From: Chitinophagaceae bacterium
GTDB lineage: Bacteria > Bacteroidota > Bacteroidia > Chitinophagales > Chitinophagaceae
Assembly (NCBI GenBank): GCA_019247775.1
Contig: JAFBAN010000084.1
Location: 1 to 57,230, forward strand
Direction: 5' to 3'
DNA: 57,230 nucleotides
Numbering within the stretch: the first letter of the stretch is position 1; each line of letters starts with the position of its first letter. Below the pieces are notes generated by a model. The model saw only the letters and a list, made by a program, of their open reading frames with translations. It had not been told where the DNA came from and did no database searches. Both the position numbers and the translations under genes were made by a program. Shown here one piece after another: positions 9,390 to 18,505 of the stretch.

Positions 9390-9529
9390 AACAGCAGATT
9401 GATGGTTAGGTAATGTGAAGTTACATACATTTGCGTTGCGCCTAAATGCATTCGTCCATTTGGGAGCAAATACTCTGCCAACTAACGGCTGTAAGCATAA
9501 AGTTTATTAAAGAATAGTTAAAATCAGAT

Positions 9530-11008
9530 ATGGGCAAGGAGCTGACAACCCGGGAACAGGATTATTCACAATGGTATAACGATTTGGTGATCAAAGGCAG
9601 CCTGGCCGATTACAGCGCTGTAAGGGGCTGCATGGTGATCAAACCCTATGGCTTTGCTTTATGGGAGAATATGCGTGATGTGCTCGACAGGATGTTCAAG
9701 GATACGGGTCACCAGAACGCCTATTTCCCCCTGTTCGTGCCCAAGAGCCTGTTTGAAGCCGAAGAAAAGAACGCTGAAGGATTTGCCAAGGAATGCGCGG
9801 TGGTTACACATTACCGGCTGAAAGCAGACCCCAACAACAAAGGCAAACTGATCGTGGACGCGGAAGCAAAACTCGAGGAAGAACTCGTGGTGCGGCCAAC
9901 CAGTGAAGCGATCATCTGGAATACTTACAAGGGATGGATCCAGTCTTACCGCGATCTGCCCATCCTGGTAAATCAATGGGCCAATGTAGTGCGTTGGGAG
10001 ATGCGTACCCGTCTGTTCCTGCGCACGGCAGAATTTCTGTGGCAGGAAGGGCATACCGCGCATGCTACGGCTGAAGAAGCGATTGCAGAAACCAGGCAGA
10101 TGCTGGATGTATACGCCGACTTTGCGGAGAATTGGATGGCGCTGCCGGTGATCAAAGGAGTAAAAAGCCCGAATGAGCGTTTTGCAGGCGCGGAAGACAC
10201 TTACTGCATCGAAGCGTTGATGCAGGATGGGAAGGCATTGCAGGCGGGCACTTCACATTTTCTCGGACAGAACTTTGCCAAAGCATTCGACGTAAAATTC
10301 TCCGACCGCGATAATAAACTCGATTATGTTTGGGCCACCAGTTGGGGTGTGAGCACCCGTTTGATCGGGGCCCTCGTAATGGCGCACAGCGATGATGATG
10401 GGTTGATATTGCCGCCCCGCATCGCGCCTGTACAGGTGGTGATCGTTCCCATTTTCAAAGGGGCCGACCAGAAAGCGCTGATCGACGCTAAAGTGCATGA
10501 GATCGTAAAAAAACTGAAAGCATTAGGCGTTTCGGTGAAATATGATGATTCGGACAATGCAAGGCCAGGCTGGAAATTTGCCGAATATGAATTGAAAGGC
10601 GTTCCCGTGCGCATGGCCATTGGCGCGCGCGACCTGGAGAACAATGTTGCCGAGATAGCAAGAAGGGATACCAAGGAAAAGCAAAGCGTAGGGCTGGACG
10701 GCATCGAAGCCTATATCCAGAACCTGCTCGAAGAGATCCAGCGCGCTATTTTTGAAAAGGCCAGGGGCTACCGCGATGCACATATTACGCCTGCCAATAC
10801 CTGGGATGAATTTCTGCAATTGCTCGATACCAAAGGTGGGTTCGTATCTGCACATTGGGATGGCACTGCGGAAACCGAAGATAAGATCAAGGAAATGAGC
10901 AAAGCCACTATCCGCTGTATCCCGCTCGATAACCCGGCCGAGGATGGTAAATGCATACTTACCGGCAATCCTTCTACACAGCGGGTACTGTTTGCGAGGG
11001 CTTACTAA
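9530..11008 (+). CDS. proS: Prolyl-tRNA synthetase, archaeal/eukaryote-like type
   Basis: A 492-residue class II aminoacyl-tRNA synthetase that charges tRNA-Pro with proline. The length and the absence of the YbaK-like editing insertion place it in the archaeal/eukaryote-like (type 3) group used by many Bacteroidota. Visible elements are the N-terminal [17 protein letters not shown] segment, the motif 2 region with [10 protein letters not shown] and [27 protein letters not shown] (split here as two stretches), and a C-terminal anticodon-binding domain beginning near [12 protein letters not shown]. It ends with a zinc-domain-like tail. A 20-bp hairpin follows the stop. The upstream 140-base gap to the divergent lipoprotein contains a TACATTTG box at 9426-9433. 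Confidence 0.95.
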   Translation: MGKELTTREQDYSQWYNDLVIKGSLADYSAVRGCMVIKPYGFALWENMRDVLDRMFKDTGHQNAYFPLFVPKSLFEAEEKNAEGFAKECAVVTHYRLKADPNNKGKLIVDAEAKLEEELVVRPTSEAIIWNTYKGWIQSYRDLPILVNQWANVVRWEMRTRLFLRTAEFLWQEGHTAHATAEEAIAETRQMLDVYADFAENWMALPVIKGVKSPNERFAGAEDTYCIEALMQDGKALQAGTSHFLGQNFAKAFDVKFSDRDNKLDYVWATSWGVSTRLIGALVMAHSDDDGLILPPRIAPVQVVIVPIFKGADQKALIDAKVHEIVKKLKALGVSVKYDDSDNARPGWKFAEYELKGVPVRMAIGARDLENNVAEIARRDTKEKQSVGLDGIEAYIQNLLEEIQRAIFEKARGYRDAHITPANTWDEFLQLLDTKGGFVSAHWDGTAETEDKIKEMSKATIRCIPLDNPAEDGKCILTGNPSTQRVLFARAY

Positions 11009-11033
11009 ACTTAAGAAGTTTCCGTAGAAGAGG

Positions 11034-11086
11034 AACGAAGCAAAGAAGAAAAAGAGAGGTTGCCTTTTTTTCTTCTTTGCTTCGTT
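11034..11086 (+). terminator. Long hairpin terminator after proS
   Basis: Bases 11034-11053 and 11067-11086 form a perfect 20-bp stem with a 13-base loop and a T-rich tail. The arm sequence AACGAAGCAAAGAAGAAAAA is closely related to the inner hairpin at 26253-26320 in this window, so it may be a member of a dispersed repeat family that doubles as a terminator. Confidence 0.75.
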
Positions 11087-11180
11087 TTTCTTTTAGTGAA
11101 TGCAGGCTCTCATCTACAGTTCGTTTTCTTGTCCGGAAACCGTATCTTCAAACCACGGTGCCCCCCCGAAAACCATTTTT

Positions 11181-11612
11181 ATGGAAGAACAACTAAACCC
11201 GCAGGACGCTCTCAGTATCGATCCCGAAATAAGGGTGCAATTAAAACAAACCGCAGGGTGGGCGCAGTTCCTGGCCATTGTTTTTATGGTGCTCATTTCT
11301 TTCGGCCTGTTGGCCATGATAGGGTTTTCCATGCTCAAGGCCTTCTTTCAGCGGTTCCCCACGCGTTCATACAGGCAGTTCGATTATCTCAACCAGGGGG
11401 CTGTGTTAACGGGCATCGGATGCCTGCTTGTGATCGGTATGGTGAGCGCATATTTTCTGTACCGGTTTTCCAGTCATACCCGCCGCGCTCTTTATTCGGA
11501 AGATCAGCAGGCGCTGGAAAGCGGGGTGCGTTCACTGAAATATTACCTGATCATCGGCGCTGTGATAGGAGTGATGGGAATGATCCTCAATATCGTCAAA
11601 AACCTTATTTAA
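11181..11612 (+). CDS. Small membrane protein, DUF5362-like (first of a pair)
   Basis: A 143-residue protein with about three strongly hydrophobic segments (near residues 28-55, 72-97 and 120-143). The N-terminal 25 residues are polar and cytoplasmic in character. The pattern (polar start, helix pair, ALYSEDQQALESGVRSLKYYLII segment read in two pieces, last helix) resembles the DUF5362 family; the role is unknown. The ATG at 11181 was chosen because earlier in-frame starts would place the first codons inside the proS terminator region. The neighbouring gene, nine bases downstream, is a paralogue with the same layout. Confidence 0.7.
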   Translation: MEEQLNPQDALSIDPEIRVQLKQTAGWAQFLAIVFMVLISFGLLAMIGFSMLKAFFQRFPTRSYRQFDYLNQGAVLTGIGCLLVIGMVSAYFLYRFSSHTRRALYSEDQQALESGVRSLKYYLIIGAVIGVMGMILNIVKNLI

Positions 11613-11621
11613 TTACCGGTT

Positions 11622-12011
11622 ATGGATACGCAAGAAATAAAGGAACTGACTGTAACACCTGAGCTGCGCGCCGAAATCGGTACCGTAGCGTTATGGGCCA
11701 AGATTGTGGCCTTTGTTGGGCTGGTATCTTCCGCGGCGAGTATGGTAATGCAGTTCGCCCGCGGCGCCTATTTCGCCGCGATCATGACCGCCGGGCTGGC
11801 CGTGCTGTTCAATATCTTCCTGCTCCAGTTCAGCCGGGGCATAGGCAATGCATTGCGGTCCGATAACCAGGGCGAGTTCAGGCTGGGCTGGATGCAACTC
11901 AAGATCTATTTCAAGCTGATGGGCTGGCTGCTGATCATTGCACTCGGTCTTTGTATCCTGGTCATGATCGGGATGTTTTTCTTCTTCGCATTTGTCAGTC
12001 GCCGGGCCTAA
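11622..12011 (+). CDS. Small membrane protein, DUF5362-like (second of a pair)
   Basis: A 129-residue protein with three hydrophobic segments (about residues 25-45, 50-70 and 95-125). It shares with its upstream neighbour the polar start (TPELRAEIGTVALWAKIVAF against DPEIRVQLKQTAGWAQFLAI) and the segment before the last helix (FRLGWMQLKIYFKLMG against ESGVRSLKYYLIIGA). The two were therefore probably produced by duplication and may form a heteromer. The gene ends 24 bases before truB. No function can be assigned. Confidence 0.7.
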   Translation: MDTQEIKELTVTPELRAEIGTVALWAKIVAFVGLVSSAASMVMQFARGAYFAAIMTAGLAVLFNIFLLQFSRGIGNALRSDNQGEFRLGWMQLKIYFKLMGWLLIIALGLCILVMIGMFFFFAFVSRRA

Positions 12012-12023
12012 CCGTTTCTGTCT

Positions 12024-12031
12024 TATTTTTG
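12024..12031 (+). promoter_or_regulatory. -7 promoter box four bases upstream of truB
   Basis: TATTTTTG fits TAnnTTTG and ends four bases before the ATG at 12036. No well-spaced TTG is seen upstream (the nearest is 29 bases away), so this is a weaker promoter call than those of cca and ffs. Confidence 0.4.
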
Positions 12032-12035
12032 GCCG

Positions 12036-12734
12036 ATGCAGGACGCGAATTCATTTGCCGAAGGAAGGGTATTGCTGATCGATAAGCCGCTGCACTGGAC
12101 TTCCTTCGATGTGGTCCGCAAACTGCGCAACCTGATCCATATCAAAAAGATCGGCCATGCCGGCACCCTCGATCCGCTGGCAACCGGGCTGCTGATCGTC
12201 TGCACGGGTAAATTCACCAAGAAGATCAATGAGTATATGGGCATGGAAAAAGAGTATACCGGCACCATTACGCTTGGCGCCACAACGCCTACCTACGATC
12301 TCGAAAGCGAACCGGCTGATCAGAAAGATATTTCCCATCTTGGCGCTGCGCAGCTGGAAGAGGCTGCAGCTTCCTTCACCGGTCCCATCATGCAGGTGCC
12401 GCCGATCCATTCTGCCATCAAGCGCAAAGGCAAACCTGTCTATCTCGCGGCACGCAAAGGCCTGGATGTTCAGCTGGAACCAAGACCTGTTACCATCCAT
12501 TCATTCAACATCGAAAAGATCGAATGGCCGCTGGTTCATTTCCGCGTGGTTTGCTCTACCGGAACCTATATCCGCAGTCTCGCCCATGATTTCGGGAAGG
12601 CGCTGGGTGTGGGCGGCTATCTCAGCAGCCTGCGCAGAACAAGGATCGGAAATTTCCTTGCCGAAGAGGCGAGCACAATGGTCCGGTTCGAAGAAGAGAT
12701 CAGGGGGCTGCAGGCTAACGAAGCTAAAGGCTGA
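12036..12734 (+). CDS. truB: tRNA pseudouridine-55 synthase
   Basis: A 232-residue cytoplasmic enzyme that converts uridine 55 in the T-loop of tRNA to pseudouridine. The catalytic aspartate is D46 in GHAGTLDPLATG (residues 40-51). Other family segments are LLIDKPLHWTSFDVV (about 13-27), PPIHSAIKRKGKPVY (about 125-139) and CSTGTYIRSLAHDFG (about 178-192). It is much shorter than the ~314 residues of the E. coli protein because the C-terminal PUA domain is lacking, which is usual in Bacteroidota. It ends 17 bases from the convergent tamL-like gene. Confidence 0.95.
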   Translation: MQDANSFAEGRVLLIDKPLHWTSFDVVRKLRNLIHIKKIGHAGTLDPLATGLLIVCTGKFTKKINEYMGMEKEYTGTITLGATTPTYDLESEPADQKDISHLGAAQLEEAAASFTGPIMQVPPIHSAIKRKGKPVYLAARKGLDVQLEPRPVTIHSFNIEKIEWPLVHFRVVCSTGTYIRSLAHDFGKALGVGGYLSSLRRTRIGNFLAEEASTMVRFEEEIRGLQANEAKG

Positions 12735-12751
12735 AAGCTAAACGCCTAACG

Positions 12752-15115
12752 CTAGAACGGCAGTCCGATGCCGAGCTGGAAAGCATAGTTACTTACCTTC
12801 AGGCCATTCGGTCTGGTCTCGTAGAAGTGAAAACCGTCTGTCCACCCGTTGTTATAAGGCCGGGCAGGATCTTTGAGTTTATAAGCCACATCGAGGCGGA
12901 TGAGGAAATAGGAAAAATCGACGCGTACCCCGGTGCCCACGCCGATGGCCAGATCGCGAAGCAGGTTGGCGAAAACGAACTGGGCCTTCGGATCGTCGGT
13001 GTTTGGTTTCAGGTTCCAGATATTGCCGGCATCGGCGTACAGTGCGCTGGAGATCTTGATGCCCGCGATGGTTGTAAGCGGAAAACGGTATTCGACATTG
13101 GCTTCAAGACGCATATCCCCGAACCGATCGCGATAGGTGGTGCTGTCCGGATCTTTTTCCGCCAGCGTTGAACTTCCCAATCCCAATTGCCGCAGGCCCC
13201 AGGCACGCATGCTGTAGGGGCCGCCCACAGAGAATTGTTTAAAGAAGGGCAGGGTCTGACCGATCGCCGGATCGCTGCTGTAGTTATAGCCGAACCCGCC
13301 AAATGCCCGCCAGGCCAGATCGGTCTTGTCCATCTTGATCCGCTTGATATATTCTCCTTCCAGTTTTATATACCGGTAAATATTATTCTTCAGTCCGGGT
13401 ATCAGGCCGAACAATCCGCCCGCTTCCTCAACGCCCAGACGGATATAATGGGTTTTATTGAAATTGCCGGCCGAATTGAAGTTCTTGATAAAAGACAGGC
13501 TCTGGCTGATCACACGTCCTTCATTGAAAGAGGTTTTCAGGAATGGATTCTGTTTGATCAGCGTATCCAGTTTGGGCAAACGTTCCAGCGAATACAGTTC
13601 TACATTGATCGGTTTATAGAGCCAGGTATTATTCCCTTTTTTCCATTCATATCCCCAGCTGGTCACCAGTGAGCGCAGCTGGTAATAATCGCGGCGGTCC
13701 ACATAAGAACCGTTGATGGAGAACAGGGTCCTCTTGTTATCGAGATTATTCAGTCCCTTCCATCTTTTGAAAGGCTGTATCAGCCGCGGAAATGCATAAG
13801 TATGTCCGAGGTTGATCAGAAAGGTCTGCACCAGCGGATCCTGGTTGCTGGTAAGGATATTCAGTTCCACACCCGCCCTGAAAGTGGTGAGCGATTGTAT
13901 CGCGCGTTTCCAGACATTGCGGTTGGTATAATCGATATTGCCTGAAATACCCCAGAGATTACCCAGGCCCACATCCACGCGGCTGCCTTCGAGAGCGAGC
14001 GTATAACTCTGCTTCACGGCCGGCACGAGTACATAGTACATGTCCAGGGTATCCCTGTCGCGCTTTCTCGGCACTCCATCCACCTGCTGCCAGGCGCCGA
14101 GCTGGCTGAGCGTATTGATGGTCTTGTAATAATTGCTTTCGTTGTATAAAGCGCCGTTGCGCAGGTAAGTATGTTCGCGCAGCGGTTGCAGATGGAACAG
14201 GCCCTTCCTGTAACGCATCACCAGGTCGTTGCGGCGGGTTTCGAGAAAGCCCCGCTGGTATACAAGGCTGTCCGGAATATCGGACAGCGCCGCTTCGGGA
14301 TAATAGTAGCTTTTGCCGATATGGAATGGGGTGAGTTTGGCGGAGTCCAGTACAGGCTTGCGCATAATGGTCACATCCCATTTGGGATCGATGCGCCGGT
14401 TGCGGGCCGCTTCAGCGATCAGCTGGGCCTGTTTGAAAGGATCGAGCGTTAAGGTAAGCAGGCTCGCGTCGATACTGTCTACCAGAGCGTAGATATCATC
14501 CCGGGTAAAATAATAGTAGCCATTCTGCCTGTAAATACCCACCAGCCGGTCGAGTTCTGCATCGATCAGCTGTTTGGAATAAGGCTTGCCTGTCTGCAGC
14601 AGGCTGGATGCTTTGCTTGAATCGGTAAGCCGCTGCAGGTTGGCATCACCCATATCGAATGCTACGGAATCGATGCTGATATTCTTGCCGGCATCGATAT
14701 ACATAACGATATTGGCCCGGAGCTGGTTTTTGAACGTGTCTATCCGGATGGAGTCTTTGAAGGTTGCATAGTAATAACCCTGGGAATTCAGGTAAGCGTT
14801 CATGAAACTGATGGATCTGCTGAGATTGGCCGTATCGAATACGGGGGGATTGGGTAAGCTGTAAAAAACGCCGAACTTCTGCAGCTTCCTGACCTTGAGG
14901 CTGTCGTCCCAATAATTATCCAGCTCTTCGGTTAAGCGTTTTTTCTCATCTTTGGACATGCTGCCGTTCAGTTCTATCCTGTTGTCATATACAAAGGGTT
15001 TGCTGACCGGATAGTTACTTACATGGGTCTTGAACAGGGAACAGGAACTCATCATCACCAGGAGAGGGAAAACGATACCGAACAGAGTAAAAATCTTGTG
15101 AACGGTTAAACGCAT
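12752..15115 (-). CDS. TamL-like BamA-family outer membrane lipoprotein
   Basis: A 787-residue protein with a lipoprotein signal (lipobox MSSC, cysteine near residue 25). Residues ~40-420 are POTRA-like (for example NAYLNSQGYYYATFKDS and a run of mixed alpha/beta segments), and the remainder is an Omp85-type 16-strand barrel containing FKQFSVGGPYSMRAWGLRQLG. The latter is the conserved RGF/RxxG-type barrel region. It ends LGIGLPF with a terminal phenylalanine. Bacteroidota encode TamL, a lipidated relative of TamA, that helps place proteins or lipids in the outer membrane. The start is only five bases from the divergent methyltransferase gene, so its promoter must lie inside that gene. Confidence 0.85.
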   Translation of the reverse strand: MRLTVHKIFTLFGIVFPLLVMMSSCSLFKTHVSNYPVSKPFVYDNRIELNGSMSKDEKKRLTEELDNYWDDSLKVRKLQKFGVFYSLPNPPVFDTANLSRSISFMNAYLNSQGYYYATFKDSIRIDTFKNQLRANIVMYIDAGKNISIDSVAFDMGDANLQRLTDSSKASSLLQTGKPYSKQLIDAELDRLVGIYRQNGYYYFTRDDIYALVDSIDASLLTLTLDPFKQAQLIAEAARNRRIDPKWDVTIMRKPVLDSAKLTPFHIGKSYYYPEAALSDIPDSLVYQRGFLETRRNDLVMRYRKGLFHLQPLREHTYLRNGALYNESNYYKTINTLSQLGAWQQVDGVPRKRDRDTLDMYYVLVPAVKQSYTLALEGSRVDVGLGNLWGISGNIDYTNRNVWKRAIQSLTTFRAGVELNILTSNQDPLVQTFLINLGHTYAFPRLIQPFKRWKGLNNLDNKRTLFSINGSYVDRRDYYQLRSLVTSWGYEWKKGNNTWLYKPINVELYSLERLPKLDTLIKQNPFLKTSFNEGRVISQSLSFIKNFNSAGNFNKTHYIRLGVEEAGGLFGLIPGLKNNIYRYIKLEGEYIKRIKMDKTDLAWRAFGGFGYNYSSDPAIGQTLPFFKQFSVGGPYSMRAWGLRQLGLGSSTLAEKDPDSTTYRDRFGDMRLEANVEYRFPLTTIAGIKISSALYADAGNIWNLKPNTDDPKAQFVFANLLRDLAIGVGTGVRVDFSYFLIRLDVAYKLKDPARPYNNGWTDGFHFYETRPNGLKVSNYAFQLGIGLPF

Positions 15116-15120
15116 AGTCG

Positions 15121-15843
15121 ATGTTAAGCAAGAATGAGGCCAAATATATCCAATCTTTAAGCCGGAAAAAACAAAGGCAGGAAGAACGGTTGTTTATCGC
15201 AGAAGGCGTTAAGCTGGGCGATGAACTGCTGCGCAGCGATTACCGGCTCAGGAAAATATACGCAACAGCAGACTGGATCGCAGAACACCCCGGAGTTGAA
15301 GCCACCGAACTCAGCGATGATGAGCTTGCCCGTATCAGTAATCTGCCTGCAGCCAACCAGGTATTGATCGTTGCCGAGCAGTATCTGCCGTTCAAAGCGC
15401 CGCAACTGGCCGGGCAGCTTTCACTGGTGCTCGATGGTATCCAGGACCCGGGCAATTTCGGCACTATGATCCGGATCGCAGACTGGTTCGGCATCCGCGA
15501 GATCATTGCGGGCGATGATACGGTGGAATTGTATAACCCGAAAGTGGTACAGGCAACCATGGGCAGCTTTACCCGGGTAAACGTTCATTACATGTCGCTG
15601 CAACCCTTGCTGGCCGCTAATGAACTGCCCGTTTATGGAGCTGTATTGGACGGCAAAAGTATTTACGGAACAGCGCCGGCAGGAGAAGGGCTGCTCCTGA
15701 TCGGTAATGAAGGCAAAGGCATCAGCGAAGCCTTGCTGCCTTTCATCACGTACCCCGTTACTATCCCAAGGATCGGCGGCGCCGAATCGCTGAATGCAGC
15801 GGTAGCTGCGGGGATCATCGTAGCGCAGCTTAAGAGGAGCTAA
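15121..15843 (+). CDS. RNA 2'-O-methyltransferase, TrmH/SpoU family
   Basis: A 240-residue SPOUT-class enzyme that methylates the ribose of an rRNA or tRNA nucleotide using S-adenosylmethionine. Residues 1-80 form the small RNA-binding substrate domain. The knotted catalytic domain has motif 1 (DPGNFGTMIRIADWFG), motif 2 (LLLIGNEGKGISEALL) and motif 3 (IPRIGGAESLNAAVAAGI). The target nucleotide cannot be told; RlmB-, TrmH- and unassigned members share these motifs. The gene begins five bases from the divergent TamL-like gene. Confidence 0.88.
   Translation: MLSKNEAKYIQSLSRKKQRQEERLFIAEGVKLGDELLRSDYRLRKIYATADWIAEHPGVEATELSDDELARISNLPAANQVLIVAEQYLPFKAPQLAGQLSLVLDGIQDPGNFGTMIRIADWFGIREIIAGDDTVELYNPKVVQATMGSFTRVNVHYMSLQPLLAANELPVYGAVLDGKSIYGTAPAGEGLLLIGNEGKGISEALLPFITYPVTIPRIGGAESLNAAVAAGIIVAQLKRS
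15141..15148 (-). promoter_or_regulatory. Possible -7 box for the TamL-like gene inside the methyltransferase gene
   Basis: On the minus strand these bases read TATATTTG, a full match to TAnnTTTG, 25 bases upstream of the TamL-like start. The nearest upstream TTG (minus strand) is 23 bases away, slightly longer than the usual spacing. Confidence 0.4.
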
Positions 15844-15890
15844 AAAATCAAAAGTCAAAAAATCAAAAGTCAAAAATCAAATCCAAAATC
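15841..15890. repeat. A-rich direct repeat after the methyltransferase gene
   Basis: The unit AAAATCAAAAGTCAA occurs twice in tandem, followed by similar AT-rich sequence. A related stretch occurs, in opposite orientation, in the P5-P6 gap near 44630-44670. Confidence 0.5.
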
Positions 15891-15905
15891 TGCATCTATT
15901 CCCAA

Positions 15906-17138
15906 TCACCTGAACTGTATCGCTTTTATCGGATTGATCTTTTTAACCAGCCAGGTAGGCAGTATCAATGCGAGGTAGCAGACGATAGCCGTGGCGATGC
16001 AGATCACGAGTACCTCCCACCAGACAATATGTACCGGCGCCGTGGCCACATAGTAAGAAGCTTCATCGAGCCTGATAAATCCTGTGGCCTGCTGTAGAAA
16101 ACAGATCCCCAGTCCAACAAACAGTCCGATACCTATACCGGCAGCCGTGATCACCGAAGCATGATACAGAAATACCTGCCTGATCAGTCCGTCGGTGGCG
16201 CCCAGCGCTTTCAGGATGCCGATCATACGGGTCCTTTCGAGGATCAGGATCAGCAGGCAGGTGATCAGGTTGATGATGGCCACTACCGCCATTACAATGA
16301 AGATCACATTCCGGTTCACGTCCTGGATATTGAGCCAATCGAAGATATTGGGATATACTTCGCGGATGCTGCGGCTCATCCATTCAACCGGCAATGCATC
16401 GGAAAGCTGGTGATTGATGCTGTCGATACGCCGGTAATCATGCAGGAATATTTCGTAACCGCCGATCTGTTGCGGCTGCCAGTTATTGACGCGCTGCACC
16501 AGCCGAAGGTCGCCGAGAATAAAAAGCTTATCGTATTCTTCAATACCTGTCTTGTAAATACCGGCAACGTTCAGCTTGCGGTAAGTGCGGCTGCCATCGG
16601 CCACCGAAATAAAATAGACGGTAACGGTATCGCCGAGGTTGATGCTGAGTTGACTGGCAGTAGGTTCAGACACGAGAATATCTTTGCCGTATGCCGAATC
16701 GCCGAACCTGAGCCATCTGCCTTTGGTAAGATAGGGCTGTAACTCGCTGCTGTCGTAACTGCTTTCGATCCCTTTGAGCAGTACACCTTCGATCTCTTTA
16801 TTCTTTTCGATCACAGCCGACTTGGTAGCGAAGGGCTGCACCCGGTAGATCGCCGGTTCTTTTTTCAGGATGGATTCGATGGTATCATTTCTGCCGATCG
16901 GCGTTTCTTCCGCCACCAGCGATTTATTGGGTTCGTATTTCTGAACGCGTACATGTCCCCAGAAACTGAAAACCTTTTTAGAAACGGTCTGCTGAAAACC
17001 ATTAACAAAAGCAAGTGTTAAGATCATTGCAGCCACGCTCAATGCAGTAGCCGCCACAGAAAGCCTGATGATAAACCGCGAGAATGAACGCTGCCGGCTG
17101 AAAGCGATACGTTTAGCTATTTGGAAAGCCAGGTTCAA
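15906..17138 (-). CDS. LolC/LolE-like ABC transporter permease
   Basis: A 410-residue inner-membrane protein of the FtsX/LolCE class: helix 1 near residues 22-48, a large periplasmic domain (~50-270), then three helices near 278-302, 322-347 and 375-398. The segment RMIGILKALGATDGLIRQVFLYHASVI (in two pieces) is the coupling-helix region that contacts the ATPase, as in lipoprotein-releasing permeases. The expected role is extraction of lipoproteins from the inner membrane. No ATPase lies next to it. The start is TTG at 17138; a nearby ATG is out of frame. The single-MacB-half architecture distinguishes it from the double-length permeases further right. Confidence 0.88.
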   Translation of the reverse strand: MNLAFQIAKRIAFSRQRSFSRFIIRLSVAATALSVAAMILTLAFVNGFQQTVSKKVFSFWGHVRVQKYEPNKSLVAEETPIGRNDTIESILKKEPAIYRVQPFATKSAVIEKNKEIEGVLLKGIESSYDSSELQPYLTKGRWLRFGDSAYGKDILVSEPTASQLSINLGDTVTVYFISVADGSRTYRKLNVAGIYKTGIEEYDKLFILGDLRLVQRVNNWQPQQIGGYEIFLHDYRRIDSINHQLSDALPVEWMSRSIREVYPNIFDWLNIQDVNRNVIFIVMAVVAIINLITCLLILILERTRMIGILKALGATDGLIRQVFLYHASVITAAGIGIGLFVGLGICFLQQATGFIRLDEASYYVATAPVHIVWWEVLVICIATAIVCYLALILPTWLVKKINPIKAIQFR

Positions 17139-17160
17139 TCGGCATGGTTTTAGTTCGGTC

Positions 17161-17191
17161 CAAAACTACAGTTGCGCCACCAATGCAGCAA
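17161..17191 (-). promoter_or_regulatory. Promoter of the LolC/E-like gene
   Basis: On the minus strand TTG (17191-17189) and TAGTTTTG (17168-17161) are separated by 20 bases, an exact fit to the Bacteroidota promoter. The predicted leader to the TTG start codon is about 15-20 bases. Confidence 0.6.
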
Positions 17192-17233
17192 AAAAGCATT
17201 GGGAATGTCGTATGTTTAAGCAAGATTTGCGAT

Positions 17234-18505
17234 ATGCTAAGATCCTTTTGTTGTGCGTTGATGATATTGATGAGCCTGTCCGGGTTTTGCCAGCGCCTGC
17301 CAGACCATGTGTATTCGAAAGATATCCGTACCGTTAAGCTGTTCCAGCAGAACAACCAGGAAACGATGGCGGTGTGGAACCTGAATTCAACCGAATTACT
17401 TGAACTTCATTTCGACGATCTCTCCGGCTCTCCTAAAAACTATTACTATACTTTCCAGTTATGCAATGCGGACTGGACGCCGGCCGATGTGAATGTGTTC
17501 GATTATATAAAAGGCTATACGCAGAACCGGCTCAGCCAGTACCGGGTTTCGTCGATGGCTTCCACCAGGTACGTACATTACCAGGTACTGCTGCCGGAAC
17601 GAAATTGTATGCCTGCCAAGAGCGGTAATTACCTGTTGAAGGTGTTCCTGGATGCAGATACATCGAAGCTTGCATTCACCAAACGGATGATGGTGCTCGA
17701 TACCAAAGTGGGTGTAGGCGCACAAGTGCAGCAGCCTTTCGACAATGAACTGCTGCGCACCCACCAGAAGGTCCAGTTCTCCGTGAATACGCAACAACTG
17801 AATATCCTGAGCCCGCAGCAGGTGAAAGCGGTGGTTATTCAGAACAACCGCTGGGATGACGCGGTTTCAGGATTACAGCCTGCTTTCATTCGGGGAAATG
17901 TACTTGAATACAATGGCGAAAGGGATTGTGTTTTTCCTGCGGGCAAAGAATACCGCTGGGCCGATCTGCAGAGTTTTCGTTTCCAGAGCGACAGGGTAGA
18001 CCGTGTGGACAAGACGCGCGAGCCGAATGAAGTTTACATCAAACCCGACCAGGAGCGGAATAACCTGCGTTATATTTTCTTCAGCGACCGCAATGGATGG
18101 GATGAGATCAACAGCACCGATGCGTCCAATCCATGGTGGCAGAGCGAATACGGTTATGTTCATTTCACTTTCGTGCCGGCCAATAACCAGCCTTATGCCG
18201 GAAAAAATGTATACCTGCTGGGGGAAGCAACCGGTAACCAGATCGGGGATACCTCCAAAATGGAGTACGATGCTTTGCGGGGCGTCTATACAAAAACGAT
18301 CCTGCTTAAACAGGGCTATTACAGCTATGCTTATGTAACGAGGGATATCCGCCAACCCAATGGCCGATCTGATCCTGCGCTTACAGAAGGCAATTACTGG
18401 GAAACAGAGAATCAGTACACCATCTTTTTTTATAATCGTCCTTTCAGCGCAAGACATGATGAACTGGTGGGGATGGCCACCATCAATTCGCGGGTAGCCC
18501 GATAG
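17234..18505 (+). CDS. DUF5103 protein (type IX secretion system plug domain)
   Basis: A 423-residue exported protein; the ATG at 17234 is chosen because it starts a clear signal peptide (MLRSFCCALMILMSLSGFCQ), while earlier in-frame codons add an unlikely polar leader and approach the divergent gene. The body fits DUF5103, whose N-terminal part is the type IX secretion system plug domain (YYYTFQLCNADWTPADVNVFDY and DYIKGYTQNRLSQYRVS pieces) and whose C-terminal part is a carbohydrate-binding-like beta fold (NVYLLGEATGNQIG). In Bacteroidota, a plug protein closes the SprA translocon when no PorV-type partner is bound. The direct role of this copy is inferred from the family. Confidence 0.82.
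   Translation: MLRSFCCALMILMSLSGFCQRLPDHVYSKDIRTVKLFQQNNQETMAVWNLNSTELLELHFDDLSGSPKNYYYTFQLCNADWTPADVNVFDYIKGYTQNRLSQYRVSSMASTRYVHYQVLLPERNCMPAKSGNYLLKVFLDADTSKLAFTKRMMVLDTKVGVGAQVQQPFDNELLRTHQKVQFSVNTQQLNILSPQQVKAVVIQNNRWDDAVSGLQPAFIRGNVLEYNGERDCVFPAGKEYRWADLQSFRFQSDRVDRVDKTREPNEVYIKPDQERNNLRYIFFSDRNGWDEINSTDASNPWWQSEYGYVHFTFVPANNQPYAGKNVYLLGEATGNQIGDTSKMEYDALRGVYTKTILLKQGYYSYAYVTRDIRQPNGRSDPALTEGNYWETENQYTIFFYNRPFSARHDELVGMATINSRVAR

Noticed and set aside
13187..13672. A 161-codon plus-strand reading frame inside the TamL-like gene
   Set aside because: It is antisense to an Omp85 barrel segment and has no recognised features.
16161..16742. A 193-codon plus-strand reading frame inside the LolC/E-like gene
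   Set aside because: It is antisense to a clear permease; no signal, domain or start context supports it.
17144..17233. A 30-residue longer N-terminus for the DUF5103 protein
   Set aside because: It would place the signal peptide in the interior and occupies the promoter region of the divergent gene.
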